Origin: Caballeronia novacaledonica
Lineage (GTDB): Bacteria; Pseudomonadota; Gammaproteobacteria; Burkholderiales; Burkholderiaceae
DNA length: 64,000 nt
Reading direction: 5' to 3'
Assembly: GCF_900258035.1 (NCBI RefSeq)
Contig: NZ_OGTP01000002.1
Location: 186,001-250,000 of the forward strand
Part shown: positions 17,635 through 26,385 of the stretch, one piece after another
Position numbering within the stretch: the stretch's first letter is position 1
How the letters are laid out: each line of letters starts with the position of its first letter
Translations under genes and position numbers: made by a program
The notes under the pieces: model-generated
What the model was told of the DNA's origin: nothing
What the model saw: the letters and a program-made list of their open reading frames with translations, nothing else
The model's database searches: none

Positions 17635-17646
17635 GGTAACGTTTTC
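17635..17646. promoter_or_regulatory. Imperfect LacI operator at the regulator's own start
   Basis: GGTAACGTTTTC matches the palindrome in 10 of 12 positions and ends 7 bases before the regulator's ATG. A site this close to the start would block transcription of the gene, which suggests autorepression (inference). Confidence 0.5.
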
Positions 17647-17768
17647 GCAATGTTTACGGATTGTCGCAGAAAATCGGGAAACAATGAGGTGGCATCATGC
17701 ATTTTGCATGCAGCGTTCTTAATGCCAGCCGCCGATTGACCGCTCATCGGTCCCGCCGCTATAGTCCC

Positions 17769-17780
17769 GAAAACGTTTTC
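17769..17780. promoter_or_regulatory. Perfect LacI-type palindrome before uronate dehydrogenase
   Basis: GAAAACGTTTTC is a perfect 12-bp palindrome 47 bp upstream of the dehydrogenase ATG. It is the best of three related sites around the LacI gene. Confidence 0.78.
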
Positions 17781-17827
17781 TTTATTTTTGCTTTCAACGC
17801 ATCAACAAGTATTGGATAGGAGTGTCG

Positions 17828-18658
17828 ATGAATCAGCCAAACGCAGCGGGCAAACCGTTCAAGCGCCTGCTTTTGACCGGCGCCGCCGGCAATCTGGGCC
17901 GTCAGTTGCGCGGCGCGCTCGCGCAATGGGCCGACGTCGTGCGGCTCTCCGACATCGCCCCGCTCGACGACGCGGCGAGCCATGAAGAAATCAGCGCCGT
18001 CGATCTCGCGGATCGCGAGAAGGTGATGCAACTCGTCGAAGGTGTCGATGCGATCGTGCATCTCGGCGGCATTTCGATCGACGCGCCGTTCGACGATCTG
18101 ATCGAAGCGAATATCCGCGGCACGTACAACATTTATGAAGCGGCGCGCCGTTACGGCGTGAAGCGCATCGTGTTCGCGAGCTCGAACCATGCGATCGGCT
18201 TTCATCCGGTCACCGACGTGCTCGACGCAAATGCGCCGCATCGTCCGGACAGTCTCTATGGCGTGACGAAGTGCTTCGGCGAATCGCTGTCGCGCTATTA
18301 CTTCGACCGCTTCGGCATCGAGACGGTGAACCTGCGCATCGGTTCGTCGTTCGAGGAGCCGAAAAATCCGCGCATGCTCGTCACGTATCTGAGCTTCCGC
18401 GATTTCATCGAGCTCGTGCGCTGCTCGCTGTTCACGAATCGCGTCGGACACGCCGTGGTGTATGGGGCGTCGGACAATCCGGTGAAGTGGTGGGACAACT
18501 CGAAGGCCGCTTTCCTCGGCTTCAATCCGCAAGACAGCTCCGCGCAGTTCGACGGGCTCTTTCCGGTGACCGCGCCGACAGCCGAGCGCGACGACCCCGC
18601 ACAGCGCTTCCAGGGCGGCGCGTTCGTCCTGGGCGAGCCGATGGAGCGCAAGCGATGA
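17828..18658 (+). CDS. udh: NAD-dependent uronate dehydrogenase
   Basis: 276 residues, an extended/short-chain dehydrogenase. It has the G-A-A-G-N-L-G-R nucleotide loop, S-S-N-H-A-I-G around the catalytic Ser, and Y-G-V-T-K with the Tyr/Lys pair. The set is close to Udh, which oxidises D-galacturonate or D-glucuronate to the aldarolactone with NAD. The ATG follows GGAG by five bases; a GTG two codons upstream is less likely. It overlaps the lactonase gene (ATGA), so the product lactone would be opened next. A palindromic LacI site lies in its promoter. Confidence 0.9.
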   Translation: MNQPNAAGKPFKRLLLTGAAGNLGRQLRGALAQWADVVRLSDIAPLDDAASHEEISAVDLADREKVMQLVEGVDAIVHLGGISIDAPFDDLIEANIRGTYNIYEAARRYGVKRIVFASSNHAIGFHPVTDVLDANAPHRPDSLYGVTKCFGESLSRYYFDRFGIETVNLRIGSSFEEPKNPRMLVTYLSFRDFIELVRCSLFTNRVGHAVVYGASDNPVKWWDNSKAAFLGFNPQDSSAQFDGLFPVTAPTAERDDPAQRFQGGAFVLGEPMERKR

Positions 18659-19563
18659 ACAGCGCCGTGCGCGCCGAACGGCTCGACGCAGGCGGCCGTG
18701 CGACGGTCGGCGAATGTCCGGTATGGCGCGCGCAGGAAGGCGCGCTGTATTGGGTCGATATCCCGGCGCGCCGTATCGTCCGGCTCGAAATCGGAACCGC
18801 GCGCCGTACGGAATGGGCGTTCGCCGAACAGGTCGCGTGCTTTGCGTTCGATAAAGCGGGGCACGTCGTCGCGGGCATGGAAAGCGGCATCTTCCGCGTG
18901 ACGTTGACCGATGCAAATGAAGGCCGCGCCATGAAGCTCGCTTCGCCCTCGTTTCCCGCGACGGGCATGCGCTTCAACGATGGCCGCTGCGACAGGCAAG
19001 GGCGCTTCTGGGCGGGCACGATGGTGCAGGACATGTCGCTGGCGAGTGCTGTCGGCGCGCTGTATCGCTTCGATGAGCACGGCGCGTTGTCCGCGCCCGT
19101 CGTCGATGGTCTGATCACGCAAAACGGTCTCGCGTGGTCGCCGGATGGCGGCACGATGTATCTGTCCGACTCGCACCCGCAACGCCGCCTCGTATGGGCA
19201 TTCGATTTCGACATCGAGACGGGCACGCCCGCCGCGCAGCGTGTGTTCGCCGATTTGCATCACTATGCGGGCCGCCCCGACGGCGCTGCGGTCGATGCCG
19301 ACGGCTGCTACTGGACCTGCGCGAACGATGCGGGGCGTCTGCTGCGCTTCACGCCGCAGGGCAAGCTGGATCGGGAGATAGCATTGCCCGCGAGCAAGCC
19401 GTCGATGTGCGCATTCGGCGGCAGCGATCTGAAGACGCTCTATGTCACGACAATTCGTCCGGCAACGAATGCCACTGACGACGATGGCTACGTGTTCGCA
19501 TTGAACGCCGGCGTGCAAGGCTTACCGGAACCGGACTACGCCGGTCTGTTACCGGTAGCATGA
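18655..19563 (+). CDS. SMP-30/gluconolactonase-family lactonase
   Basis: 302 residues, a six-bladed beta-propeller. Metal- and substrate-binding motifs G-E-C-P-V-W, R-F-N-D-G-R-C-D, N-G-L-A-W-S-P-D and R-P-D-G-A-A-V-D are present. Its ATG overlaps the stop of uronate dehydrogenase, so the two are coupled. The likely reaction is hydrolysis of galactaro- or glucarolactone to the aldarate. L-arabinose or gluconate lactonase activity is the alternative within this family, but the operon favours the aldarate. Confidence 0.85.
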   Translation: MNSAVRAERLDAGGRATVGECPVWRAQEGALYWVDIPARRIVRLEIGTARRTEWAFAEQVACFAFDKAGHVVAGMESGIFRVTLTDANEGRAMKLASPSFPATGMRFNDGRCDRQGRFWAGTMVQDMSLASAVGALYRFDEHGALSAPVVDGLITQNGLAWSPDGGTMYLSDSHPQRRLVWAFDFDIETGTPAAQRVFADLHHYAGRPDGAAVDADGCYWTCANDAGRLLRFTPQGKLDREIALPASKPSMCAFGGSDLKTLYVTTIRPATNATDDDGYVFALNAGVQGLPEPDYAGLLPVA

Positions 19564-19568
19564 TCTTC

Positions 19569-19607
19569 GCGAAACGGGGCGCATGACGCGCCCCGTTCGC
19601 AATTTTT
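19569..19607 (+). terminator. Terminator after the udh-lactonase operon
   Basis: A GC-rich stem (GCGAA plus ACGGGGCGC pairing with GCGCCCCGTTCGC, one bulged base) and 5-base loop, followed by AATTTTT. It begins five bases after the lactonase stop. Confidence 0.8.
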
Positions 19608-19795
19608 ACGCATACTTTGGGACGCAAACGATTCGATGCACCGCATTGGCGCGCATCGAACGGATGGACACGTGCCGCTTCGGAACCGATACCAAGAACA
19701 AACACCAATGCTGTAACGCCTCCGTAAAGGGTAGTCTCCGCAAGTACCTCAAGTACGCAGCGATCTACCGATTCTCTCATCCGGAGGAGACCTAG

Positions 19796-21142
19796 ATGGA
19801 CCTTGAAGCTCGCACCATGAAGCGCGTGATGGTTCGCCTCGTGCCGTTCCTGATTCTGTGTTACTTCATCGCGTATCTGGATCGTGTCAACGTCGGCTTC
19901 GCGGCGTTGCAGATGAACAAGGCGCTCGGCTTCACAGCCAGCATGTTCGGTTTCGGCGCCGGTATTTTCTTTATCGCGTACTTCTTTTTCGAGGTTCCGT
20001 CGAACCTGCTGCTCGAACGATTCGGCGCGCGTCGCTGGATCGCGCGCATCATGTTCACGTGGGGCATTCTCGCGGCGGCGATGGCGTACATTCCGCACAT
20101 CGCGCAGGCGACGGGCCTGTCGAACGCTTATGTGTTCTATGGCTTGCGCATTCTGCTCGGCGTCGCGGAAGCGGGCTTCTTTCCCGGCATCATCTTTCTG
20201 CTGACCTTGTGGTTTCCGGCGAAGTATCGGGGCCGTGTCGTCGGATACTTCATGGCGGCGATTCCGCTTTCCACCGTGATCGGCGGACCGATTTCCGGCG
20301 CGCTGCTGCAAATGGACGGCATGGGCGGCATGCAGGGCTGGCAATGGCTGTATCTGATCGAAGCGATTCCCGCGCTGTTGCTCGCGTTCGTCGTGTACTT
20401 CTATCTGACCGACAGACCCACCGATGCGCACTGGCTCGCAAAGGACGAACGCGACTGGCTCGTGAATCGTCAGGCGCAGGAGCGGGCGCATCGTGAATCG
20501 GTGCATGCGTTCAGCGTGAAAGAAGCCATTTTCAATCCGCGCGTGCTGGCCATCGCGTTGATCTACTTCGGCGCGAACGCAACGAACTATGGCTTGAGCT
20601 TCTTCCTGCCGCAGATCGTCAAGGCGTTCGGCCTGACAAATCTGCAGACGGGCTTCGTCACGTCATTGCCGTACGTCGTGGGCGTGATCAGCATGGTGCT
20701 GTGGGGCCGGCATTCGGATCGCAAGCTCGAACGCCGCTGGCACGTCGCGATTGCGCTGATGGTGGCGGCGGGCGGCATCGCGGCTTCGGCGGGGCTGGAC
20801 AACCCGGTGCTGAAGATGATCGCGCTGTCGATCGCGGGCTTCGGCATCTTCGGCTGCCTGCCTGTGATCTGGACGTTGCCGGCTTCGTTCCTGTCCGGCG
20901 CGGCGGCCGCCGGCGGCATCGCCGCGATCAACTCGCTCGGCAACCTCGCGGGCTTCTTCGGTCCCTATGCGATGGGCTGGATCAAGGACAGCACGGGCGG
21001 CTTCGGCGCGGGCTTGCTGTGTCTTGCGGGAGCGGGCATGGTCGGCGTGGCGGCGGTATTGTTGCTGCATCACGATTCGGCGCTGGAGACGATTTCCGGC
21101 GCGCACGATATCGAAGACGGCGAGCCGAACATGGCTCGCTGA
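19796..21142 (+). CDS. MFS transporter, ACS family
   Basis: 448 residues, twelve membrane helices. Typical ACS motifs are present: Y-L-D-R-V-N-V-G-F-A in helix 1, F-F-E-V-P-S-N-L-L-L-E-R-F-G, and L-L-G-V-A-E-A-G-F-F-P-G. This subgroup moves organic anions such as tartrate, phthalate, galactonate or uronates. A GGAGGAG site precedes the ATG. It has its own 230-bp upstream region after the terminator, so it is probably a separate unit. Its place between the two uronate dehydrogenase genes suggests a sugar-acid substrate. Confidence 0.83.
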   Translation: MDLEARTMKRVMVRLVPFLILCYFIAYLDRVNVGFAALQMNKALGFTASMFGFGAGIFFIAYFFFEVPSNLLLERFGARRWIARIMFTWGILAAAMAYIPHIAQATGLSNAYVFYGLRILLGVAEAGFFPGIIFLLTLWFPAKYRGRVVGYFMAAIPLSTVIGGPISGALLQMDGMGGMQGWQWLYLIEAIPALLLAFVVYFYLTDRPTDAHWLAKDERDWLVNRQAQERAHRESVHAFSVKEAIFNPRVLAIALIYFGANATNYGLSFFLPQIVKAFGLTNLQTGFVTSLPYVVGVISMVLWGRHSDRKLERRWHVAIALMVAAGGIAASAGLDNPVLKMIALSIAGFGIFGCLPVIWTLPASFLSGAAAAGGIAAINSLGNLAGFFGPYAMGWIKDSTGGFGAGLLCLAGAGMVGVAAVLLLHHDSALETISGAHDIEDGEPNMAR

Positions 21143-21158
21143 AGCTGTCGTATCGAAG

Positions 21159-21187
21159 GCAAGGATCGCGCGATACGCGGTCCTTGC
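21159..21187. terminator. Hairpin between convergent MFS and GntR genes
   Basis: GCAAGGATCGCG and CGCGGTCCTTGC pair over 12 positions with one mismatch and a 5-base loop. There is no clear T run, but the place between two convergent stops fits a shared terminator. Confidence 0.5.
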
Positions 21188-21202
21188 CGCGCATTCATCG
21201 CA

Positions 21203-21952
21203 TCAGGAAGACGCCTTCGCGCGCCGCAGCCTCTCGCGGCTATTGATCAAATGCAGGCGCATCGCGGTACGCGCGGAGTCCGCATCGCCGCGCTCGATGG
21301 CATCCGCGATCTGCTCATGCTCGCGATTCACGCGCATCAGATATTCCGCGTTTTGCTCACGCGGAATGGGCGTGGCCGTGATGCGCGTGCGCGGAATCAT
21401 CCGCGCGCCGAGATGCTCCATGATCTCGACGAAATAACGATTGCCCGTCGCACGCGCGATCTCCATGTGAAAACGCAAATCGGGCGATACCGTATCGGAC
21501 GCCGCGCCGACGCTCCGCGAGAAATCGTCGAGCGCCGCGCGCATCGTCGCGAGACGGGCGGCGTCGCAGCGCGTGGCCGCGAGTCCCGCGCTTTCCGTTT
21601 CGAGGCTGATGCGCAATTCGAGGATGGCGAGTGCATCGATGGAGCCGGCGACATCGGCGGGATCGAGCTGCAAGAGCGGCGACGTGCCCGCGTCGCACAC
21701 GAAGGTGCCGATGCCATGTCGCGTCTCGACGAGCCCCGCCGCCTGCAGACGCGATAGCGCCTCGCGCACGACGGTACGGCTCACGCCGAATCGCTGCACC
21801 ATTTCCGCTTCGGTCGCGAGGCGGGCGCCGGCTTGCAATTCCTTCGCATCGATTTGCGCGCGCAATGCATCGACCAGTTGCGCGGTGAGACTGCGTCGCG
21901 CGGCGGGCAGTGCAGTGGACGTGTCGGCGTACGGATCGGGCGATTGAGTCAC
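21203..21952 (-). CDS. GntR-family regulator, FadR subgroup
   Basis: 249 residues. Winged helix at about 20-85 (L-A-T-E-A-E-M-V-Q-R-F-G-V-S-R-T-V-V-R-E-A-L). An FCD all-helical effector domain follows, with metal-site residues around D-L-R-F-H-M-E-I-A and the final N-R-E-H-E-Q-I. FCD regulators usually sense organic or sugar acids. It is divergent from the second uronate dehydrogenase paralogue and probably controls that gene and the ABC transporter behind it. The 141-bp gap contains TTGACA at 21983. Confidence 0.88.
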   Translation of the reverse strand: MTQSPDPYADTSTALPAARRSLTAQLVDALRAQIDAKELQAGARLATEAEMVQRFGVSRTVVREALSRLQAAGLVETRHGIGTFVCDAGTSPLLQLDPADVAGSIDALAILELRISLETESAGLAATRCDAARLATMRAALDDFSRSVGAASDTVSPDLRFHMEIARATGNRYFVEIMEHLGARMIPRTRITATPIPREQNAEYLMRVNREHEQIADAIERGDADSARTAMRLHLINSRERLRRAKASS

Positions 21953-22093
21953 GGCGTTCTCTTGGAATGGGTTTTACACACATTGACAAATCGGTCGGCA
22001 AATGATGATATGCGTCATGCAGTGATATGACAACGTACAAGAAGATGCGTGCAGGGTAATCCCTAGCGCGACAGCCTTCAGGAGACACGTTCG

Positions 22094-22918
22094 ATGGAAC
22101 AACAAGACATCGCGCATTTCGATCGCCTGCTGCTGACGGGCGCCGCTGGCGGGATCGGGCGGGCGATCCGGAATCGCGTCGCCGAATTCGCGCAGCATGT
22201 GCGCATCTCCGATCTGCCCCGCGTGCTGGGGAGCGATGCGGCGCCTCACGAAGAACTCGTTGCTTGCGATCTTGCCGACCGCCAGGCCGTCGATGCGCTC
22301 GCCGCCGATTGCGATGCGATCATCCATCTCGGCGGCGTGTCGGTGGAGCGGCCCTTCGAGGAAATTCTCGAAGCCAACATCAAGGGCGTGTTCAATCTGT
22401 ATGAAGCGGCTCGGCGTCGAGGTGTCAGGCGCATCGTGTTCGCGAGTTCGAATCACGTAACGGGCTTCTATCGGCAGGACGAACGAATCGACGCCACCGC
22501 GCGCAAACGTCCCGATGGTTACTACGGCCTGTCCAAGTCGTTCGGCGAAGACATGGCGCAGATGTATTTCGACCGCTATGGCATCGAGACCGTGAGCATC
22601 CGCATCGGCTCCGTATTTCCCGAGCCGAAGGACCGCCGCATGATGGCGAGCTGGATGAGCTACGACGATTTCCACGAACTGTTGCGCCGCAGCCTTTTCA
22701 CGAAGGACGTCGGTCATACGATCGTGTTCGGCATGTCCGCGAATGCGCACACGTGGTGGGACAACCGCTGCGCCGCGCATCTCGGCTTCGTGCCACGCGA
22801 CTCTTCCGAGCAGTTTCGCGAAAAGATCGAAGCGACGCCGCCGCCCGCGTCCACCGATCCCGTAGCCGTGCTGCAAGGCGGCGCGTTCACGACGACCGGC
22901 CCGTTCGACCCGGTTTAA
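22094..22918 (+). CDS. Second NAD-dependent uronate dehydrogenase paralogue
   Basis: 274 residues, same fold and length as the first Udh in this window. It has [16 protein letters not shown] and the catalytic Y-G-L-S-K. Identity between the two looks clearly above background along the whole length (for example the N-L-Y-E-A-A-R-R / N-I-Y-E-A-A-R-R and W-W-D-N segments). It probably oxidises a uronate or related aldose acid, but different regulation and a different transporter suggest a different preferred substrate. GGAGA lies upstream of the ATG. The permease gene starts 102 bases later. Confidence 0.82.
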   Translation: MEQQDIAHFDRLLLTGAAGGIGRAIRNRVAEFAQHVRISDLPRVLGSDAAPHEELVACDLADRQAVDALAADCDAIIHLGGVSVERPFEEILEANIKGVFNLYEAARRRGVRRIVFASSNHVTGFYRQDERIDATARKRPDGYYGLSKSFGEDMAQMYFDRYGIETVSIRIGSVFPEPKDRRMMASWMSYDDFHELLRRSLFTKDVGHTIVFGMSANAHTWWDNRCAAHLGFVPRDSSEQFREKIEATPPPASTDPVAVLQGGAFTTTGPFDPV

Positions 22919-23020
22919 TGCATGCAAGATGCAGTATCACGACATTCGTAGTATGTCGTCATACCTCCGCGCCGGCCATATCGGGCAAGGCGCCCGGACA
23001 TCACAGGAACATTTGCCGCC

Positions 23021-23767
23021 ATGTTTTCTCTCGATTTCTCACCGCTTTTGCCGTACTGGCCGACGTTCCTGCTGGGCGCGTGGCTCACGCTCAAGATGAC
23101 GTGCGTGGCCGTGTTCTTCGGCCTGATTCTCGGGATGCTCGTGGCGTTCGCCAAGCGCGCGAAAGTGCCGGTGCTCACGCGCATCTGCATCATCTATATC
23201 GAGGTCGTGCGGAACACGCCGTTTCTCGTGCAGATCTTTCTCCTGTACTTCGGTCTCGCAAGCATCGGCTTGCGCATGCCGACCTTCGCGGCCGCCGCGC
23301 TCGCGATGACGATCAACATCGGCGCCTATGCGGCCGAGATCATTCGCGCCGGGCTGGAATCGGTGCCACGCGGACAGATCGAAGCGGCCGAGTGCCTCGG
23401 GCTTTCGAAGTGGCGCATCGGCTGGCACGTGATGCTGCAACCGTCGATCGAGAAGGTGTATCCCGCCCTGACGAGCCAGTTCCTGCTGATGATGCAGGCT
23501 TCCGCGATCGCGTCGCAGATTTCGGCGGAAGAGCTCACGGCGGTCGCCAACACCGTGCAGTCCGATACGTTCCGTTCGCTCGAAACGTACATCGTGGTGG
23601 CGGCTTTGTATCTCGCGTTGTCGTTGCTCATCAAGCTGATCGCGTGGGCCGTGGGCGAGCATCTCTTCAAGCGGCGCCGTGCGATGCGTCTCGCGGCGAA
23701 GCGCGCGGGCAAGACGCCGCCCGATTCGCAACGCATCGATACCGTCATTCCCGGAGGTGCGGCATGA
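23021..23767 (+). CDS. Polar-amino-acid-type ABC transporter permease
   Basis: 248 residues, five or so membrane helices. The His/Glu/Gln permease signature [14 protein letters not shown] occurs near residue 124, and [15 protein letters not shown] near residue 64. It forms the membrane channel with the permease half of the next gene, which it overlaps by ATGA. The transporter family usually takes amino acids or opines. The long C-terminal basic tail is normal. Confidence 0.88.
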   Translation: MFSLDFSPLLPYWPTFLLGAWLTLKMTCVAVFFGLILGMLVAFAKRAKVPVLTRICIIYIEVVRNTPFLVQIFLLYFGLASIGLRMPTFAAAALAMTINIGAYAAEIIRAGLESVPRGQIEAAECLGLSKWRIGWHVMLQPSIEKVYPALTSQFLLMMQASAIASQISAEELTAVANTVQSDTFRSLETYIVVAALYLALSLLIKLIAWAVGEHLFKRRRAMRLAAKRAGKTPPDSQRIDTVIPGGAA

Positions 23768-25128
23768 GCGGCGGATTCACGTCAGCGCACCTTGTTTATC
23801 TGGTGCAATCGATCGGCTGGACGCTCGTGCTTTCCGTGCTTGCGTTCTTACTCGGCGGCATCGGCGGCTTCTGCGTGATGCTCGCGCGCATCTCGCCACG
23901 CGCGTGGCTTTCGCGCGCCGGGCTCGTCTATATCGAAGCGATTCAGGGCATTCCGCTGCTGATCCTGCTCTTCATCGTGTACTTCGGTTTGTCGGTGTAT
24001 GGCTATCAGGTGCCCGCGCTCGTCGCGGCGGGCCTCGCGCTGATGGTCTATTCGAGCGCGTATCTCGGCGACATCTGGCGCGGTTGCATCGAAGCGATGC
24101 CGAAGCCGCAATGGGAAGCGTCGGAGTGCCTGTCGCTCACGCGCTGGCAGACGCTGCGCCTCGTGATCATCCCGCAGGCGATGCGTCTCGCGTTGCCGCC
24201 GACCGTCGGCTTTCTCGTGCAGCTCATCAAGATGACGTCGCTCGCTTCGGTGATCAGCTTCGTCGAACTGACGCGCGCGGGGCAGATCATCAACAACTCG
24301 ATCTTCCAGCCGTTCCTCATCTTCGGACTGGTCGGCGCTTTCTATTTCGTACTGTGCTATCCGCTTTCGCGCTGGAGCCAATCGATGGGAACAAGCTCAA
24401 TGTCAGCAATCGTTAAGGTCGGCGATATTCACAAGAGCTTCGGCTCCAATCATGTGCTCAAGGGCGTGTCTTTCGAAGTCAACAAGGGCGAGATGATCGC
24501 CGTGATCGGTGCGAGCGGCTCGGGCAAGAGCACAGCGCTGCGCTGCATCGACAGGCTGGAGACGATCGACCAGGGGCAGATCGAAGTGTGCGGCATTCGC
24601 GTGGACGATCCGAAAGTCGATCTGCATCTGTTGCGCCGCGAAGTGGGCATCGTATTTCAAAGCTATAACCTCTTTCCGCACCTGACCGTGGAAGAGAACA
24701 TCATGCTTGCGCTGCGTCACGTGAAGAAGATGCCGCGCGACGAAGCGCACCGCATTGCGCTGAACGTGCTGGAGCAGGTCGGTCTTGCGCAGAAGGTCGA
24801 TTCGTACCCCGAACAATTATCGGGAGGTCAGCAGCAGCGCGTTGCGATTGCGCGCTCGCTCGCGATGTCGCCGAAGGTGATGCTGTTCGACGAAGTGACG
24901 TCGGCGCTCGATCCGCAATTGACGGGAGAAGTGCTGCGCGTCATGGAAGATCTCGCGGCGGACGGCATGACGATGCTGCTCGTCACGCACGAGATGGCCT
25001 TCGCCAAGCGCGTCGCGGATCGCATCATCTACATGCATCAGGGCAAGGTGTGGGAAGTGGGCGACGGCAGCATGCTCGATGCGCCACGCACGCCTGAGTT
25101 GCGCGAATTTCTCGATAACGGACTTTGA
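23764..25128 (+). CDS. Fused ABC transporter permease and ATP-binding protein
   Basis: 454 residues in one uninterrupted frame. Residues 1-207 are a second polar-amino-acid permease ([13 protein letters not shown] near 118). Residues 213-454 are the ATPase, with Walker [10 protein letters not shown] (249-257), Q-loop Q-S-Y-N-L-F, signature L-S-G-G-Q-Q-Q-R and Walker B V-M-L-F-D-E. GGAGG lies before the start. An internal ATG at 24385 preceded by GGAG could also give a free ATPase. These are usually separate genes, though such fusions are known in this family. The first permease overlaps by ATGA and the binding protein follows. Confidence 0.87.
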   Translation: MSGGFTSAHLVYLVQSIGWTLVLSVLAFLLGGIGGFCVMLARISPRAWLSRAGLVYIEAIQGIPLLILLFIVYFGLSVYGYQVPALVAAGLALMVYSSAYLGDIWRGCIEAMPKPQWEASECLSLTRWQTLRLVIIPQAMRLALPPTVGFLVQLIKMTSLASVISFVELTRAGQIINNSIFQPFLIFGLVGAFYFVLCYPLSRWSQSMGTSSMSAIVKVGDIHKSFGSNHVLKGVSFEVNKGEMIAVIGASGSGKSTALRCIDRLETIDQGQIEVCGIRVDDPKVDLHLLRREVGIVFQSYNLFPHLTVEENIMLALRHVKKMPRDEAHRIALNVLEQVGLAQKVDSYPEQLSGGQQQRVAIARSLAMSPKVMLFDEVTSALDPQLTGEVLRVMEDLAADGMTMLLVTHEMAFAKRVADRIIYMHQGKVWEVGDGSMLDAPRTPELREFLDNGL

Positions 25129-25175
25129 TATCCGCAGTATCCAATCAGTAACACCCATAACGAAGGAGACTCGAC

Positions 25176-25973
25176 TTGAAAGCGAAGACAATCATTGCAC
25201 GCGCGGCTTTGGCAACGTTGATGATGGCAGGTGCGGTGCACAGCGCGATGGCCGATCAACTCGACGACATCAAGAAGGCGGGCGTGGTGCGCGTCGCGAT
25301 CGCGATCGGCACGCCGCTCTTCAGCTATGCGGATCAGAACCTGAAGCCCGCCGGATCGGATGTCGATACCGCCACCGCGCTCGCGAAGGATCTCGGCGTG
25401 AAGCTCGAACTCGTGCAGATCACCAACGCCGCACGCATTCCGACATTGCAGGCGAAGCGCGCGGACCTCGTGATCTCTTCGCTGTCGGTCACGCCGGAGC
25501 GCGCGAAAGTGGTCGATTTCTCGAACCCGTATGCGGTGATCTCGATCATCGTCGGCGGCGTGAAGACGATCAAGGTGAAGGATTACGCGGACCTGGACGG
25601 CAAGACCATCGGCCTCACACGCGCCACGGTGAACGACACGCTCACGACGCAACAGGCGAAGGGCGCGCAGATCCAGCGCTACGAGGACGACGCGACGCTC
25701 ATCACGTCGATGGTCACGGGTCAGGTCGAGCTCTTCTCGAGCACGCCTTCGAACCTGAAGGAGATGCAGGATCGCGCGCCGCAACGCAACATCGAAATGA
25801 AATTCGAGCAGAAGACTTTCGATCTCGGCATCGCGATGAACAAGGATCAGCCGCGCCTGAAAGAGTGGGTGAACAACTGGGTCGGCACGAACATGAAGAA
25901 CGGCAGCCTGAACACGATCTACAAGAAGTACCACGGCCGCGATCTGCCGGATACCGTGCGCAAGGGCGTTTGA
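25176..25973 (+). CDS. Periplasmic substrate-binding protein of the amino-acid-type ABC importer
   Basis: 265 residues, starting at TTG nine bases after AAGGAGA. A signal peptide (M-K-A-K-T-I-I-A-R-A-A-L-A-T-L-M-M-A-G) ends at A-M-A-D near residue 26. Type-II binding-protein blocks follow: V-A-I-A-I-G-T-P-L-F, S-D-V-D-T-A-T-A-L-A, and L-V-I-S-S-L-S-V-T-P-E-R. It sits right behind the fused transporter gene. Family members bind polar amino acids; linkage to a uronate dehydrogenase leaves the ligand uncertain. Confidence 0.88.
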   Translation: MKAKTIIARAALATLMMAGAVHSAMADQLDDIKKAGVVRVAIAIGTPLFSYADQNLKPAGSDVDTATALAKDLGVKLELVQITNAARIPTLQAKRADLVISSLSVTPERAKVVDFSNPYAVISIIVGGVKTIKVKDYADLDGKTIGLTRATVNDTLTTQQAKGAQIQRYEDDATLITSMVTGQVELFSSTPSNLKEMQDRAPQRNIEMKFEQKTFDLGIAMNKDQPRLKEWVNNWVGTNMKNGSLNTIYKKYHGRDLPDTVRKGV

Positions 25974-25983
25974 GCTTGCATGT

Positions 25984-26021
25984 TCACGCGAGCGACGCGG
26001 CATTGCCGAGCGCTCGCGTGA
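25984..26021 (+). terminator. Hairpin after the ABC transporter operon
   Basis: TCACGCGAGCG and CGCTCGCGTGA are perfect 11-bp inverted repeats with a 16-base loop, ten bases past the binding-protein stop. There is no T run, so it may act as an mRNA 3' end rather than a true terminator. Confidence 0.5.
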
Positions 26022-26096
26022 CGTGTTCGACCGCCGTGTGATCGGCGTGCTGCGATTAATCCGGTTCGCAATCAGAGCAACGAACTGGAAGCGGGG

Positions 26097-26129
26097 CGGG
26101 GCCGATCGGCTCGGCCCCGTTTGTCGTTT
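26097..26129 (+). terminator. Rho-independent terminator
   Basis: CGGGGCCGA and TCGGCCCCG pair with a 5-base loop, followed by TTTGTCGTTT. It closes the operon on the left. The remaining 26130-26385 is the upstream region of the next gene, with no gene seen. Confidence 0.7.
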
Positions 26130-26385
26130 GCATTCGGCATACAAGGTTCGTCTTCGAATAATGCATTCGAAATGCCGCTATTGCCGCGTCTGAAAGTCTG
26201 CGCAGGCCACGCACATCATCTCGCCGCGCGCTTCGACACCGTTTGAGACAAGCCCCCACGCTCCGGCGTACACTCCCTTTGCGTTTTGAATCCTGCATGC
26301 ATTGAGCCATCGCGAATGCACGGCGCCGCGTTCGCACGCGGGTTCGCCACTCATTGGACTTCCTCTCTTCATCACAGGAGCCATC

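Noticed and set aside
22753..23763. Long upstream part of the frame that leads into the fused permease-ATPase
   Set aside because: It overlaps the real Udh paralogue and first permease in another frame and reads as Arg-rich nonsense. Only the part from 23764 is coding.
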